Source: an uncultured Caulobacteraceae bacterium (lineage in GTDB: Bacteria > Pseudomonadota > Alphaproteobacteria > Caulobacterales > Caulobacteraceae). From it: a stretch of 64,000 nt of DNA. The notes under the pieces were generated by a model, which was not told where the DNA came from, did not search any database, and saw only the letters and a list, made by a program, of their open reading frames with translations. The stretch covers positions 1 through 64,000 of the forward strand of contig CAKZPF010000002.1 in NCBI GenBank assembly GCA_937138625.1, given 5' to 3'. Positions within the stretch are counted from its first letter, which is position 1. Each line of letters begins with the position of its first letter. Positions 27,311 to 36,806 of the stretch are shown here, one piece after another. Made by a program: the position numbers and the translations under genes.

Positions 27311-27550
27311 TTATTCTGGGGTGTCTTCCGGCAAATGCGCAAGATCATCGGCGGGCAGGGTGGGCACGGGGTCGAATCCGATAAATTCCGCCAACAGACT
27401 GTCCAGGCGGTGCACGGTGGTTTGCAAATGAAACAGCGCGTTGTGGCGCGAGGTGCGCATATGCTCTTGCCCCGACCAGCGCTCGGCCATAGCCAACAGA
27501 ACCTCGCGGTCGGCCTTGAGGTCGGTTTCCGTATTGTCCGTCTGCCCCAT
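27311..27550 (-). CDS. Small hypothetical protein upstream of the deformylase-like gene
   Basis: I use the second of two adjacent ATG codons (27550), which lies 6 nt after AGGAG; the product is 79 residues. It has a helical centre (MAERWSGQEHMRTSRHNALFHL) and an acidic C-terminus, with no signal peptide. No family is recognised. Close spacing suggests co-expression with the deformylase-like gene. Confidence 0.6.
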   Translation of the reverse strand: MGQTDNTETDLKADREVLLAMAERWSGQEHMRTSRHNALFHLQTTVHRLDSLLAEFIGFDPVPTLPADDLAHLPEDTPE

Positions 27551-27803
27551 CATCTGCTCCTTCGTGTCCCCTATAGCTCGAGTCGCCCGCCGTTGTCGCG
27601 GCGTCTTTGGGCCTGGGGGGTGTGGTTTTCGGCGTTTGCGCCTGTGTGCCCTTAGGATCACCACGTTGGGAACACCACGGTTTTGCCCCGCTGTCCAGTG
27701 CGTGGGGGCATTTTTCCTTTACGACCTCTTTACCCGAAGCGGTCAATCTTAAGCACAATATGGGGTTTTCAACGGGCGTCACCGCCAGAAATCGCGCGAA
27801 CGG

Positions 27804-28229
27804 ATGATCACAGAAGAAAAATGTTTGATTGTGGATTTGGACGGCACCCTGTGCCCGGAAAAACGGCCGGATCAAGAGTACGCCGAACTGCCGGTCTATG
27901 AGCCTATGCGCCAAAAATTACTGGCTTATCAGGCCGAGGGCTACACCATCATCATCCAAACGGCGCGCACCATGCGCACCCACGGCGGCAATGTCGGGCG
28001 CATCACGGCCAAAACCGCCAAGATCACCATCGATTGGCTGGACCGCCATGGCATTCCCTATGATGAATTGCATTTCGGCAAGCCGTGGAACGGGCGCGGG
28101 GGCTTTTACATCGATGATAACGCCATTCGCCCCCGTGAGTTTCTGGAGCTGACACCCGCTGAAATCCAGGCCCGGCTGAAGGCCGACAAAGACCTAAGCG
28201 GATATAAGCCGGATCGGATGGCCTCATGA
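27804..28229 (+). CDS. HAD-superfamily phosphatase of capsule/surface-sugar type
   Basis: The HAD motif I DLDGTLCPEK is near residue 10, motif II TART near residue 53, and an acidic FYIDDNAIRP near residue 100 serves as motif IV. The 141-residue size fits the small capsular-biosynthesis phosphatases. ATGA overlap with the next gene starts a four-gene operon (27804-31991). Likely role: dephosphorylation of a sugar or alcohol phosphate intermediate. Confidence 0.8.
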   Translation: MITEEKCLIVDLDGTLCPEKRPDQEYAELPVYEPMRQKLLAYQAEGYTIIIQTARTMRTHGGNVGRITAKTAKITIDWLDRHGIPYDELHFGKPWNGRGGFYIDDNAIRPREFLELTPAEIQARLKADKDLSGYKPDRMAS

Positions 28230-29995
28230 GCCATTTGGTGGTCATACCGTCTGCGCGCATTGTGGCCCCAGCGATGCAGGCCGAATTTGGCCCCGTTGCC
28301 CCGGCGATGATCCCACTGGCGGGCCGCCCGGCTCTGGAATGGATTGCCGATGCCTATCCCCAGGCCGATATCTGCGTGGCCATTCACCAGGCCGGGCAAG
28401 ACGTCGCCGCCTATTTGCGCCGCCAACGCGAGCCTCGCGCCCATGCCGTGGATGTAGGCGCCACCGACAGCATCGCCGAGACTATCTTGCGTGCGGCCGG
28501 TGACGGTGCGGGCTATGATCGGTTGACGGTGCATTTTGCGGACACATTGCTGGATGACACGCCCGCGGCGGATGATGTGATCTTTTGGGCCCAGCCCATT
28601 GATCTGCTGCGCTGGACCAGTTTTGCCGATTATGACGGCAGCATTGGCACGATGATCGAGCGGGACCAGCCCAAAACCGCGGATGGTGTTGAGGCGGTGG
28701 AGCAAAAGGCCCAAGAGCAAAAAGCTTTTGTCGGCGTGTTTCAATTCGCGGATCCGCAGGCCTTCCTGGCGGATCTGGCCCAGGCCGCCGAGATGCCCGG
28801 TGCGGGTATTGATCCGTTTTTCTTGGCCCTGAAGCGGTATTTCAATGGGCGCCCCCCCAAGGCCCGCGTCCTGCAATACGCCACCTGTTGGCGCGATCTG
28901 GGGCATGTGGACAATTATTATACGGCCAAGCGCCGTGTGGGCCTGGGGCCACGGGAATTCAATGCTGTTGATGTTGATGATCGCCGCGGGGTGATGGTCA
29001 AATCCAGTCGCAACGCCAAAAAGCTGCGCAATGAAATCCGCTGGTACCAAGACCTGCCCCAAGATTTGCAATTTTTGGCACCACGGGTGTTTCGCGCCAA
29101 CCTTAGTCATGACATGCCGTCTGTTGAGATGGAATTTTATGGCTACCCGCCGCTGAACGATTTATTTTTGTTCGGGCGTTTGGATGTGGGGGCCTGGACA
29201 CGGATTTTTGACGCCGTTGGCTTCGCGCTCGAGGCCATGCGCACCCACAGCCGCCCCGGTGAAGAGCAAGATCGGATGACCGCGGCGCGGCGCGAAATTT
29301 ACTTGGACAAAACCCTTGAACGCCTCGAGCCCATCGTGCGCGATCAGCGTTTTGCCGCCATGTGTGAGGGCACCCCAAAGGTCAACGGCCAGGCCGTGCC
29401 CAGCTTGCCGCAAATTTGCGAAGAGTTGCCCGAGATCGTCGAGGTCGCCGGCCTGCTGTCGGGTCCGAATTTCTGTGTCATCCATGGCGATTGCTGTGCC
29501 AGCAACATTCTCTATGACCCCAAAAATGCTTTCGTGCGTTTCATTGACCCTCGCGGCCAGTTCGGCAGCTACAGCCTGTCGGGGGATCCGCGGTATGATC
29601 TGGCCAAGCTGAGCCACAGTTTTTCCGGCGGCTATGATTTTATCGTCAATGGGCTGTTTGATGTGCGCCTGCAGGGCCAGGAGATCACGCTCGAGGTCTT
29701 TGCCGAGCGTCACCACCAGGACATTTCTGACACCTTCGTGGGCTGGTTGGACGGCCAAGCGGGGGCGGACATGGGGCGCATTCAATTGATCGAAGCCTTG
29801 TTGTTCCTCAGCATGACGCCGCTGCACGCCGATAAACCCAGGTCTCAGTTGGGATTTTTGGCCAATGGCTTGCGGTTGTATGCGGCGGCTAAGGCGGAAT
29901 TGGGGCTAACGGGACGGGGGCAGACAGCCGGTAAGGTTTCGGAAAGGGACGCACCCGTATCCCTGAAGGCTGAACACAGGAGTATCGCCGTATGA
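28226..29995 (+). CDS. Nucleotidyltransferase-like/kinase-like fusion protein
   Basis: The 589-residue protein has an N-terminal NTP-transferase-like Rossmann domain (about 1-235) in which the usual GxGxR loop is replaced (VIPSARIVAP), then a C-terminal aminoglycoside/choline kinase-like domain with HGDCCASNILYD (catalytic Asp and Asn) near residue 420 and FIDPRGQFG (metal Asp) near residue 437. The first domain may be catalytically impaired or use another loop. A fused LicC/LicA-like arrangement is unusual and suggests activation of a phosphorylated substituent for a surface glycan. Both ends overlap neighbours by 4 bp. Confidence 0.8.
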   Translation: MSHLVVIPSARIVAPAMQAEFGPVAPAMIPLAGRPALEWIADAYPQADICVAIHQAGQDVAAYLRRQREPRAHAVDVGATDSIAETILRAAGDGAGYDRLTVHFADTLLDDTPAADDVIFWAQPIDLLRWTSFADYDGSIGTMIERDQPKTADGVEAVEQKAQEQKAFVGVFQFADPQAFLADLAQAAEMPGAGIDPFFLALKRYFNGRPPKARVLQYATCWRDLGHVDNYYTAKRRVGLGPREFNAVDVDDRRGVMVKSSRNAKKLRNEIRWYQDLPQDLQFLAPRVFRANLSHDMPSVEMEFYGYPPLNDLFLFGRLDVGAWTRIFDAVGFALEAMRTHSRPGEEQDRMTAARREIYLDKTLERLEPIVRDQRFAAMCEGTPKVNGQAVPSLPQICEELPEIVEVAGLLSGPNFCVIHGDCCASNILYDPKNAFVRFIDPRGQFGSYSLSGDPRYDLAKLSHSFSGGYDFIVNGLFDVRLQGQEITLEVFAERHHQDISDTFVGWLDGQAGADMGRIQLIEALLFLSMTPLHADKPRSQLGFLANGLRLYAAAKAELGLTGRGQTAGKVSERDAPVSLKAEHRSIAV

Positions 29996-30765
29996 GCAGA
30001 GTTGTGATCACCATGGCCGGTTTGGGTTCGCGCTTTCGGGCGCGGGGTTATGATATGGCCAAGTATCGCATTCAGGTTGCGGGACGCAGTTTGTTCGCCT
30101 GGTCTGTGGGCGGTTTGCAGGCCTTTATTGATGCGGGCTGGAAATTCACCTTTGTCAGTTTGCGCACGGATAATGCTGCCACCTTCCTCGAGGAAGAATG
30201 CGCGCGTCTGGGGATTGCGAATTATGACCACATCGAGCTCGATCAGCTGACCAATGGTCAGGCCACGACGGCGCTGATGGCTTTGCATGCCCATGAAGCC
30301 CAAGAGCCCCTGGTGATTTTTAACATCGACACCGGCGTGGCGCCCGATGCCATCACACCTGAGATGATCCGTGGTGATGGCTGGCTGGCGTGCTTTGAGG
30401 CCGAAGGCGACGGCTGGAGCTTTGCTGATGCCGACGCGGCTGGCTTGGTGCAGCGGGTCACCGAGAAAGACCGGATTTCCGACTGGTGCAGCATTGGCTT
30501 TTATGCCTTCAAATCTCAGGCCCTGTTTGCCCATGCCTATGCCTCGACCTATCAGTCTGATCGGCTGTGGCCCACGCGCGAGGCCTATGTGGCGCCGCTC
30601 TACCAAACCTTGATTGATGAGGGCCGCGAGATCCGCGCCGCCAAGGTGCCCAACGATGCGGTGTTCTGCTTGGGCACGCCCGAGCAAGTCGAGGATTTTG
30701 CTGCCTGTCAGGGGCGCGCCGTCACCGCCAATGTCAAACCCGCGCCGGAGCGCAAACGGGCATGA
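29992..30765 (+). CDS. Sugar-phosphate/phospho-alcohol nucleotidyltransferase-like
   Basis: The 257-residue protein opens with VVITMAGLGSRFRARGYDMAKY, the canonical Gly-rich nucleotide loop of NTP transferases, here with Lys after the loop, and has a metal-binding IFNIDTGVAPD near residue 105. It is the likely active partner of the fusion protein upstream. LicC-, capsule- and LPS-type enzymes are the closest recognisable group. ATGA overlap with both neighbours. Confidence 0.85.
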   Translation: MSRVVITMAGLGSRFRARGYDMAKYRIQVAGRSLFAWSVGGLQAFIDAGWKFTFVSLRTDNAATFLEEECARLGIANYDHIELDQLTNGQATTALMALHAHEAQEPLVIFNIDTGVAPDAITPEMIRGDGWLACFEAEGDGWSFADADAAGLVQRVTEKDRISDWCSIGFYAFKSQALFAHAYASTYQSDRLWPTREAYVAPLYQTLIDEGREIRAAKVPNDAVFCLGTPEQVEDFAACQGRAVTANVKPAPERKRA

Positions 30766-31991
30766 TCCAAGGCGCGGCACAAAAGCAAACTGTTGTCTTA
30801 GTCAAGGGCATGTCCCAATATGGGGCTTTGACGCTGCATATCGATCAGCTGGAAGATGTCTTTCTGGGCATGGGCTATCGGGTGTTGGTGCTGGATTTTG
30901 GTGGCGATGAATGGCGGCCTGTGTTGGCCGAAGCCGCCAAAGACGACGTGCTGATGATTTTTTCCATCTCGATTTTTACCGAGATCCGTTTTGATGGGCT
31001 GACCTTGGCTGAAATTCTGGATGCGCCCCATGTGTGTTTGCAAGTCGACCACCCCGGCTGGCACCTGCCGCGTCTGCAAAAAAGCCCCCGCCAAAGCACG
31101 ATTTTTCTGACTCTTGATCACGCCCATACGCGGTTTATCAACCGCTGCTTTGTCAAAGATCCGTTCCCGGTGGTCGAGTTTCTGCCGCCTGCGGCCAATG
31201 TGCTGCCGGAAAATGCGCCGGTTGATGTTGCAAGCTTTGCTGAAGATCGCGACATCCCCATTCTGTTCACCGGTACCTATCGCGGCAAAATTAAGCCCGA
31301 GTGGAACCGGCTCGAGGGGGATGCCGGCCAGATGTTCAAAGACATCTACAATGCGGCACTTGAAGTCGCGGTTTCTGATGACTTGGTCTCGGCGGATGAT
31401 GCGCTGTATTTTGTAATGCGAGAAGGCGGGATTGATTCCTCGTTTCCGCTGTTTAGTGATCTGATCACCAAGAGCTTTTGGTTGTCTAGCTATCTGCACG
31501 GCATGCGGCGTGACCTGGTGCTGCAGGCCCTGAACGAGGCGGGCTTGCCGGTGCATATTTATGGTCATGGCTTTGACAAACTGGCGGGTCAGTTCAAAAG
31601 TTTCACCTATGGCGGTGTGGGCTCGTTCTCAGAGACCTTGGGCCTGATCCGCCGCAGCCAGTTTGTGCTGAACTCCAACACCAATTTTGTCGAAGGCATG
31701 CATGAACGCGTCTTTGCCGCCATGGCCGGTGGAGCGGCAGTGGTCAGTGATCTCTCGAAGGCTTATTTGGATGAGTTCCAAGACGGTGTCGATATGGTGC
31801 TGTATTCTTGGGATGATTTGCCTGGTTTGGGGGATCGTTTGCGGGCTTACCTCGACCGCCCTCACGAGCTGGCGCAAATTGCCGCCGCAGGGCAAACCAA
31901 GGTCCTGGCCCGGCATATGTGGCAAAATCGTGCCCAGCGCATGATCCAATTGGCGCAAGATTATCAGCATCCCTATAGCGCTGCCGCATAA
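30762..31991 (+). CDS. Glycosyltransferase, CgeB-like/family 1-type C-terminal domain
   Basis: The 409-residue protein has a two-domain GT-B-like layout with a C-terminal motif HERVFAAMAGGAAVVSDLSK (donor-binding helix) and a terminal segment with HMWQNRAQRMIQLAQDY. It lacks membrane segments. Its place as last gene of the operon implies that it attaches the substituent prepared by the preceding genes to a surface polysaccharide or lipid. The acceptor cannot be predicted. Confidence 0.8.
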   Translation: MIQGAAQKQTVVLVKGMSQYGALTLHIDQLEDVFLGMGYRVLVLDFGGDEWRPVLAEAAKDDVLMIFSISIFTEIRFDGLTLAEILDAPHVCLQVDHPGWHLPRLQKSPRQSTIFLTLDHAHTRFINRCFVKDPFPVVEFLPPAANVLPENAPVDVASFAEDRDIPILFTGTYRGKIKPEWNRLEGDAGQMFKDIYNAALEVAVSDDLVSADDALYFVMREGGIDSSFPLFSDLITKSFWLSSYLHGMRRDLVLQALNEAGLPVHIYGHGFDKLAGQFKSFTYGGVGSFSETLGLIRRSQFVLNSNTNFVEGMHERVFAAMAGGAAVVSDLSKAYLDEFQDGVDMVLYSWDDLPGLGDRLRAYLDRPHELAQIAAAGQTKVLARHMWQNRAQRMIQLAQDYQHPYSAAA

Positions 31992-32049
31992 ATCATTCTT
32001 GACAATTGATTGAAGGTTAGCTTTTTTGTCCTTTGTGCCGGAGGACAAT

Positions 32050-35022
32050 ATGCCAACACTTGACCACTCACGCCCCCAGACCGTGACTCCTTTTGTCTCG
32101 CGGGGCTCTTCGTTCTCCGACCGTGTGGTGTTTGATACTCGGACGTTGGGGGGCGCGTTTCAGGTACGCCAGGACGAGGCGGGGTTATTTTATGTCACGG
32201 TCAGTGGGCGTGTGACGGCGGACGAGGTGGCCTCGATTCTGGTCTCTCAGCGAGCGCATTTGCCGAAGGGTTTGCAGGATCATCCTATGTTTTCTGGTGA
32301 TTACGAAACCATTTTGCAGACCGTGATGCTGGGGGCAGGTTTGGGGCCCAGCGCGCGATTTGACCAGCCGTTGCCCACGCAGGCTGCTATCGGTTTGGTC
32401 CCAAAGGCTCCAGGCTTTCAAAATGCGCAAGACCCCCGAATGGCCCATACGAGCCATTCCTATTCTTGGTCATCAGGCACACCAGAGACACCGTTGTCAG
32501 ACGATGCGACCCGAAGCGTTCACGCGCAGCCGGGGCCAGTGCCGGGCAGTGATCATGAATTGGGGAATGCGCTGGGTTTGGCTCGTGTGGGTCCGTATCG
32601 GGCGCAGGCGGGTGCGCGGGATTTGCGGGGCGAGGGCTATCGGTCATTTGTGCCGTATATGGTGCAGCCGGGCGAGGATTTGTATAGTTTTTATCAGCGC
32701 GTGGCCGCGCCCGAGGGCGTGAGCTGGCTGGCGTTTTTGGAGGCGAACCGCCTGACGAAGGGTCAGAACTTCCCGCGCCAGCTGTTTGATGGTGGGGCGA
32801 GTTTCACCAAGCCTGAGGCGGGATTTGAGAACCGTTTTGGTGTGCCGGATTGGTTGAATGTCTCAAGCCACCGGGATGGGGTGCTGGTGGGCCCCAAGGC
32901 GGGTGAGGGCTATATTCCGCATCAGGATGCGCAGGATTTCTGGGTGGTGCCGCAGAAAACGCCGGCCCAGTCAGGCACATGGTCACAGTACAAAACTGCG
33001 ATCGAGGATGCGGACCGGCTGTACGCGGAGCGCTATGCGGCCAGCGGCACGATCGGCCTGCCGGACGCCCAGGTTGATGGCATGCGCCAGCAGGCGCTGG
33101 CCCGCCGCTATAACGATCAGATTAATGAGAATTTTGGCCTGCTGTCGGGTGTGGTGCGGTTTTTTGAGCCGGCCGAGCTGAACCACGCCATTGGCGAGGC
33201 AGCAAGCCCGGGCACGATTTTGTCGATGATGGGCGTGGGGCGCTTGGTGCCAGGGGGCCGGAGCGCACGGCCCGTGATGGTGCGCGAGCTGACTGTGCCG
33301 CAACAGATCACTTTGCCCAATGGCCGCGAGACGACCTTGCCTGTGGGCACGCAGTTGCGCGCCACCGATGCGGGCCGCCATACCGCGCTGGATGGGCGGC
33401 CAGTGTATGCCGTGGACTTTGAAATCGTGGTGCCCGGCGCCCAGCCCGGCAACCCGCGCAACCCCAGCCTGCGCGCTTATGAGGCTGTCGGCAACAGCCC
33501 CCAAGGCCCCGTGGCCACCGCCGCACAACAGCCGGGCCAAGCCAACACCCAAGCCAACACCCCCGGCCTGGCGGGCAGACAACAGCCCTCCACACCCGGC
33601 GGCGCGCGCGACCACGCCCCCGTCAGACAAATGCCACCCAACCCACCAACACCCCAAACACCAGGGCCGCACAACGCCCAGGCCCACACCGCCCGTGCCC
33701 GCGAGGCCATGCAAGCCCTGATCGATGGCTTTCGCCAAGACGCCCAAATCGCCCGCAACGCCGGCAACACCGCCGAAGCCAACCGCCTCGAGGCCCAAGC
33801 CAATCGCCTCCAAACCCAACTCAACCAAGGCGACCTTTCCGCCGTCCTTAATGCCAATATCCAAAATATGGCGGAGAACGAGCCGCGCGTGAGTCTGCAG
33901 CTGGCCCGTGCATATATGGAAGCAACGAACAGCCTCGATACGCCCGTCCGCAGTTCACGACGGTCCAGCGAGGTCTTTGATCGCTTAGCGCAGCTGGAAG
34001 CGGTAACGGGGACGGGTTCATATCGTATGATTTGGAGCCAGGGTGAGGTGGATCGGCATGGTGTGCCCCGCGTGCCTAACGCCGAGACCGCGCCATCGTT
34101 CACCGAACAGCCTCAGCGTTACACGGACACAGAGCTGCGCGCTGTGGTTGATTATTTTTATGCACAGTATCAGGCCTTGATCGAGCTCGAGCGCAGCATT
34201 GCGCATATGAGCACCGAGCTCAACTCTATGACCTCGGAGTTCGAGACCATTTTTGTCAGTGCGCGCACCATCGCGCTCCTCGAGGCTTATTTGCCGCCCT
34301 CATTGCTGGCCTATATCAACCTGTCTGCGGTGATGACCCCTTCGGATGCGCGGGTTATCGTTGATTATGCCTACCGAACCTATCGGGGGGGGATTGACCG
34401 GATTACATCTGACATCAGCCGAGCAGAAGAAACCTATGGGCGAGTGCACGAATTGTTTCTGCAACGCAGCCCCGAGGCCATTGCCTTGCCAGATTCGTAT
34501 CTTGGGGCCTTGCTGCAACAAAACGCTGGGGTGGAGACGGCGTTTTACATTCGGAATTTTGGCCAGCACCTGGCCGGCGATCTGGGAGACGGATTTAGAG
34601 ATGCCCGTGCGGCCCGCGATCGCAATCCGCAGAATTTTTTTCGCTATACGGGCATCCCCGATGAACTTCGAATGATTTTTGAAAATATGCGTCTTGAGAT
34701 GCCGGTAGAAAAAATATTGGAGCTGCATGAGCGCACTTTGTTTCATGAAAGCCCGTCTTCGATGTGGGAAGACGTATTCGGCACGGAACTGATAGACCCC
34801 GATCTGATCCAAGGCATTCTGACCAGCAATTTATGGGCGCATATGAACGGAGCCTGTACCTATGTTGGCGAAAGCCAAAATGAATTGATCATGGAGTTTA
34901 ATGGGCCACCGGCGGCAGGGGCTTATGAGGGCCTGCGCATGGAGTTGCGGCTATATTGGGACTTTGATGGTGATCAAAATGTTGTGGGCAGATTCCATTC
35001 CTTGCGGCTGATCGACCTCTAG
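32050..35022 (+). CDS. 990-residue modular protein with LysM-like segment and C-rich linker
   Basis: The start ATG at 32050 follows GGAGGA; a TTG at 32026 is less likely. There is no signal peptide; the N-terminus is Ser/Thr/Pro rich. Modules: a beta-like domain (residues about 20-100), a LysM-like segment around 197-235 (YMVQPGEDLYSFYQRVA), a Lys/Arg-poor beta domain, a Pro/Gln/Asn-rich linker encoded by strikingly C-rich DNA (33440-33870), and a helical C-terminal half with no recognised family. The linker is shared with the protein at 1-1368. A terminator-like hairpin follows at 35159. Candidate T3SS cargo by modular resemblance, not proven. Confidence 0.8.
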   Translation: MPTLDHSRPQTVTPFVSRGSSFSDRVVFDTRTLGGAFQVRQDEAGLFYVTVSGRVTADEVASILVSQRAHLPKGLQDHPMFSGDYETILQTVMLGAGLGPSARFDQPLPTQAAIGLVPKAPGFQNAQDPRMAHTSHSYSWSSGTPETPLSDDATRSVHAQPGPVPGSDHELGNALGLARVGPYRAQAGARDLRGEGYRSFVPYMVQPGEDLYSFYQRVAAPEGVSWLAFLEANRLTKGQNFPRQLFDGGASFTKPEAGFENRFGVPDWLNVSSHRDGVLVGPKAGEGYIPHQDAQDFWVVPQKTPAQSGTWSQYKTAIEDADRLYAERYAASGTIGLPDAQVDGMRQQALARRYNDQINENFGLLSGVVRFFEPAELNHAIGEAASPGTILSMMGVGRLVPGGRSARPVMVRELTVPQQITLPNGRETTLPVGTQLRATDAGRHTALDGRPVYAVDFEIVVPGAQPGNPRNPSLRAYEAVGNSPQGPVATAAQQPGQANTQANTPGLAGRQQPSTPGGARDHAPVRQMPPNPPTPQTPGPHNAQAHTARAREAMQALIDGFRQDAQIARNAGNTAEANRLEAQANRLQTQLNQGDLSAVLNANIQNMAENEPRVSLQLARAYMEATNSLDTPVRSSRRSSEVFDRLAQLEAVTGTGSYRMIWSQGEVDRHGVPRVPNAETAPSFTEQPQRYTDTELRAVVDYFYAQYQALIELERSIAHMSTELNSMTSEFETIFVSARTIALLEAYLPPSLLAYINLSAVMTPSDARVIVDYAYRTYRGGIDRITSDISRAEETYGRVHELFLQRSPEAIALPDSYLGALLQQNAGVETAFYIRNFGQHLAGDLGDGFRDARAARDRNPQNFFRYTGIPDELRMIFENMRLEMPVEKILELHERTLFHESPSSMWEDVFGTELIDPDLIQGILTSNLWAHMNGACTYVGESQNELIMEFNGPPAAGAYEGLRMELRLYWDFDGDQNVVGRFHSLRLIDL

Positions 35023-35465
35023 TGGGTTTGGCGTCCTGATCTCTTGGTTACAAACGATCCATGTGAACAGGTCTGTGTCATTCTGATGCGGGCAAGGTCG
35101 AGCTGTCCAAATGTGGCAAACTCCCTATTTGGACCTGGGATATTGGGCATGGTTAATTCTCGTCTCAGACGGGTTTTCCTCCCGCTACAGACGAGTTTTT
35201 GCACCCAGCCGTCACAAAGACTTGACATTGTGCCCCAGTTCAGTAGTGATCAGCCTTCGCCTTCAGAAGGAAGGATGGCGTTCCGCAGGCACGCGCCTTG
35301 CATAAACTCGGACCGAAACGGTCGTGGAACATTCATTGTCTCACACCTTTTTAACCGGTTTCGGGTATAACGCAGGCTCATAATCTGTGTAGCCCACCAC
35401 GTATTCAATTGGGTTTGGGGTGTGAAAACCCAAACATCTAAGAGAGGAAGACCAGGATCAAGCTC
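35023..35465. other. Intergenic region before exbB
   Basis: No convincing gene. It contains a terminator-like hairpin (35159-35200) and a TTGACA at 35222-35227, but the matching -10 (around 35244-35250, TAGTGAT) is poor. The exbB promoter must lie in this stretch or just before 35450; I do not see a recognisable Fur box. Confidence 0.5.
35159..35200 (+). terminator. Terminator-like hairpin after the 990-residue gene
   Basis: Arms CTCGTCT (35159-35165) and AGACGAG (35189-35195), with an inner CGGG/CCCG pairing, are followed by five T. It lies 137 bp past the stop codon. Confidence 0.6.
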
Positions 35466-36368
35466 ATGCGCAATTCCTTTAACATGCTTTCCCTGACCGC
35501 ACTGGCCATTTTGGGGCTGATGATTGTGGCCCCCGTTGGTGCTCAGGCTCAGACAAATCCGCCGGCACCTGTGAGTGCTGATATTCCTGCACCGCCTCCA
35601 GCTGCGGCAGCACCAGCGGCAGCGCCGGCTGCGGCCCCCGCCGCCCCTATGCAGGATGAAACCACAGAAGAGCCCCACAAGTTGGCGCACGATATGTCTG
35701 TGGTCGGGATGTTCAAACAAGCCGACTTTGTTGTGAAATCGGTGATGATCATGCTGCTGCTGGCTTCGGTGGTGACGTGGGGCATTCTGTTCCAAAAGCT
35801 GATCCACTTCGAAGGTCTAAAGAACAGCTCGGACAAATTCCTGAACGAATTCCGCAATGCAGGCTCGTTGCCGGATTTGGCTGAAAAAGCCAAATCTATG
35901 GCGGGCAATCCGTTGGCGGATATGGCCGCAGCCTCGTTGCAAGAGCTTGAGCTGAGCCGCCAGGCCGGTGTGCCGATGTCGGGCGAGTATCGCGGACGTT
36001 TGATGGAACGTGTGCGTCAGGCGCTGGGCGCTGCCGAAGGCCAAATGGGCCGGAATTTGGGTGGCGGCATGCTGGTGCTGGCCACCACGGGTTCGATTTC
36101 TCCGTTCGTGGGTCTGTTTGCCACGGTGTGGGGGATTATGAACTCGTTTATCGGGATTGCGAACACCAACACCACCAACCTCGCGGTTGTGGCGCCAGGT
36201 ATCGCCGAGGCCCTGCTGGCCACCGGTATTGGTCTGTTCGCGGCTATTCCTGCGGTTATTTTCTATAACCTGTTTCAGCAGAAAATCGCCAACTTTGGCT
36301 CGCGGGCTGATGGTTTTTCTGCCGAATTGATGAACGCCATTTCCCGTCAGCTTGACAGAGGAGCCTAA
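35466..36368 (+). CDS. exbB: ExbB/TolQ/MotA-family proton channel subunit
   Basis: This 300-residue protein has a signal peptide (residues 1-27), a Pro/Ala-rich periplasmic region (about 30-65), three membrane helices and a cytoplasmic loop; the region with GSISPFVGLFATVWGIMNSF and GIAEALLATGIGLFAAIPAVIF is diagnostic. ExbB-ExbD turns the proton gradient into energy for TonB-dependent import of iron complexes or B12. It is 3 bp upstream of exbD. Confidence 0.95.
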   Translation: MRNSFNMLSLTALAILGLMIVAPVGAQAQTNPPAPVSADIPAPPPAAAAPAAAPAAAPAAPMQDETTEEPHKLAHDMSVVGMFKQADFVVKSVMIMLLLASVVTWGILFQKLIHFEGLKNSSDKFLNEFRNAGSLPDLAEKAKSMAGNPLADMAAASLQELELSRQAGVPMSGEYRGRLMERVRQALGAAEGQMGRNLGGGMLVLATTGSISPFVGLFATVWGIMNSFIGIANTNTTNLAVVAPGIAEALLATGIGLFAAIPAVIFYNLFQQKIANFGSRADGFSAELMNAISRQLDRGA

Positions 36369-36371
36369 GCC

Positions 36372-36800
36372 ATGGGTGCGAAACTCGGTGGTGGCGGTGG
36401 GAAACACGACGTTGAGCAGAATTCTGAAATCAACGTCACCCCGTTCGTAGACGTGATGCTGGTGTTGCTGATCATCTTTATGGTGGCCGCACCACTGGCA
36501 ACCGTCAGCGTCAAGGTTGACCTTCCGCCCTCAAACGCAGCGCCCACCCCCAACCCGGCTGAGCCCATTTTCCTCAGTTTGCAAAAGGATGGGAAGCTGT
36601 ACATCGGAGACGATCTTGTCACCTTGGGCGCTTTGCCTGGTGTGATGGAACAGCGGACTGGCGGCAATCGTGAAGAGCGTATCTTCGTCCGTGCTGACCA
36701 GGATCTTATGTACGGTCGTCTGATGGAATTGATCAATACGTTGCAGGATGCCGGTTTCTATCGTGTCGGGCTTGTGGCGGAAGACGTCAGGGAATTCTAG
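36372..36800 (+). CDS. exbD: ExbD/TolR-family protein
   Basis: The 142-residue protein has a short cytoplasmic N-terminus, one membrane helix (about 24-44) beginning INVTPFVDVMLVLLIIFMV with the conserved proton-carrying Asp, and a periplasmic domain. The small size is standard. It lies between exbB and tonB with gaps of 3 and 6 bp. Confidence 0.95.
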   Translation: MGAKLGGGGGKHDVEQNSEINVTPFVDVMLVLLIIFMVAAPLATVSVKVDLPPSNAAPTPNPAEPIFLSLQKDGKLYIGDDLVTLGALPGVMEQRTGGNREERIFVRADQDLMYGRLMELINTLQDAGFYRVGLVAEDVREF

Positions 36801-36806
36801 TCCATT

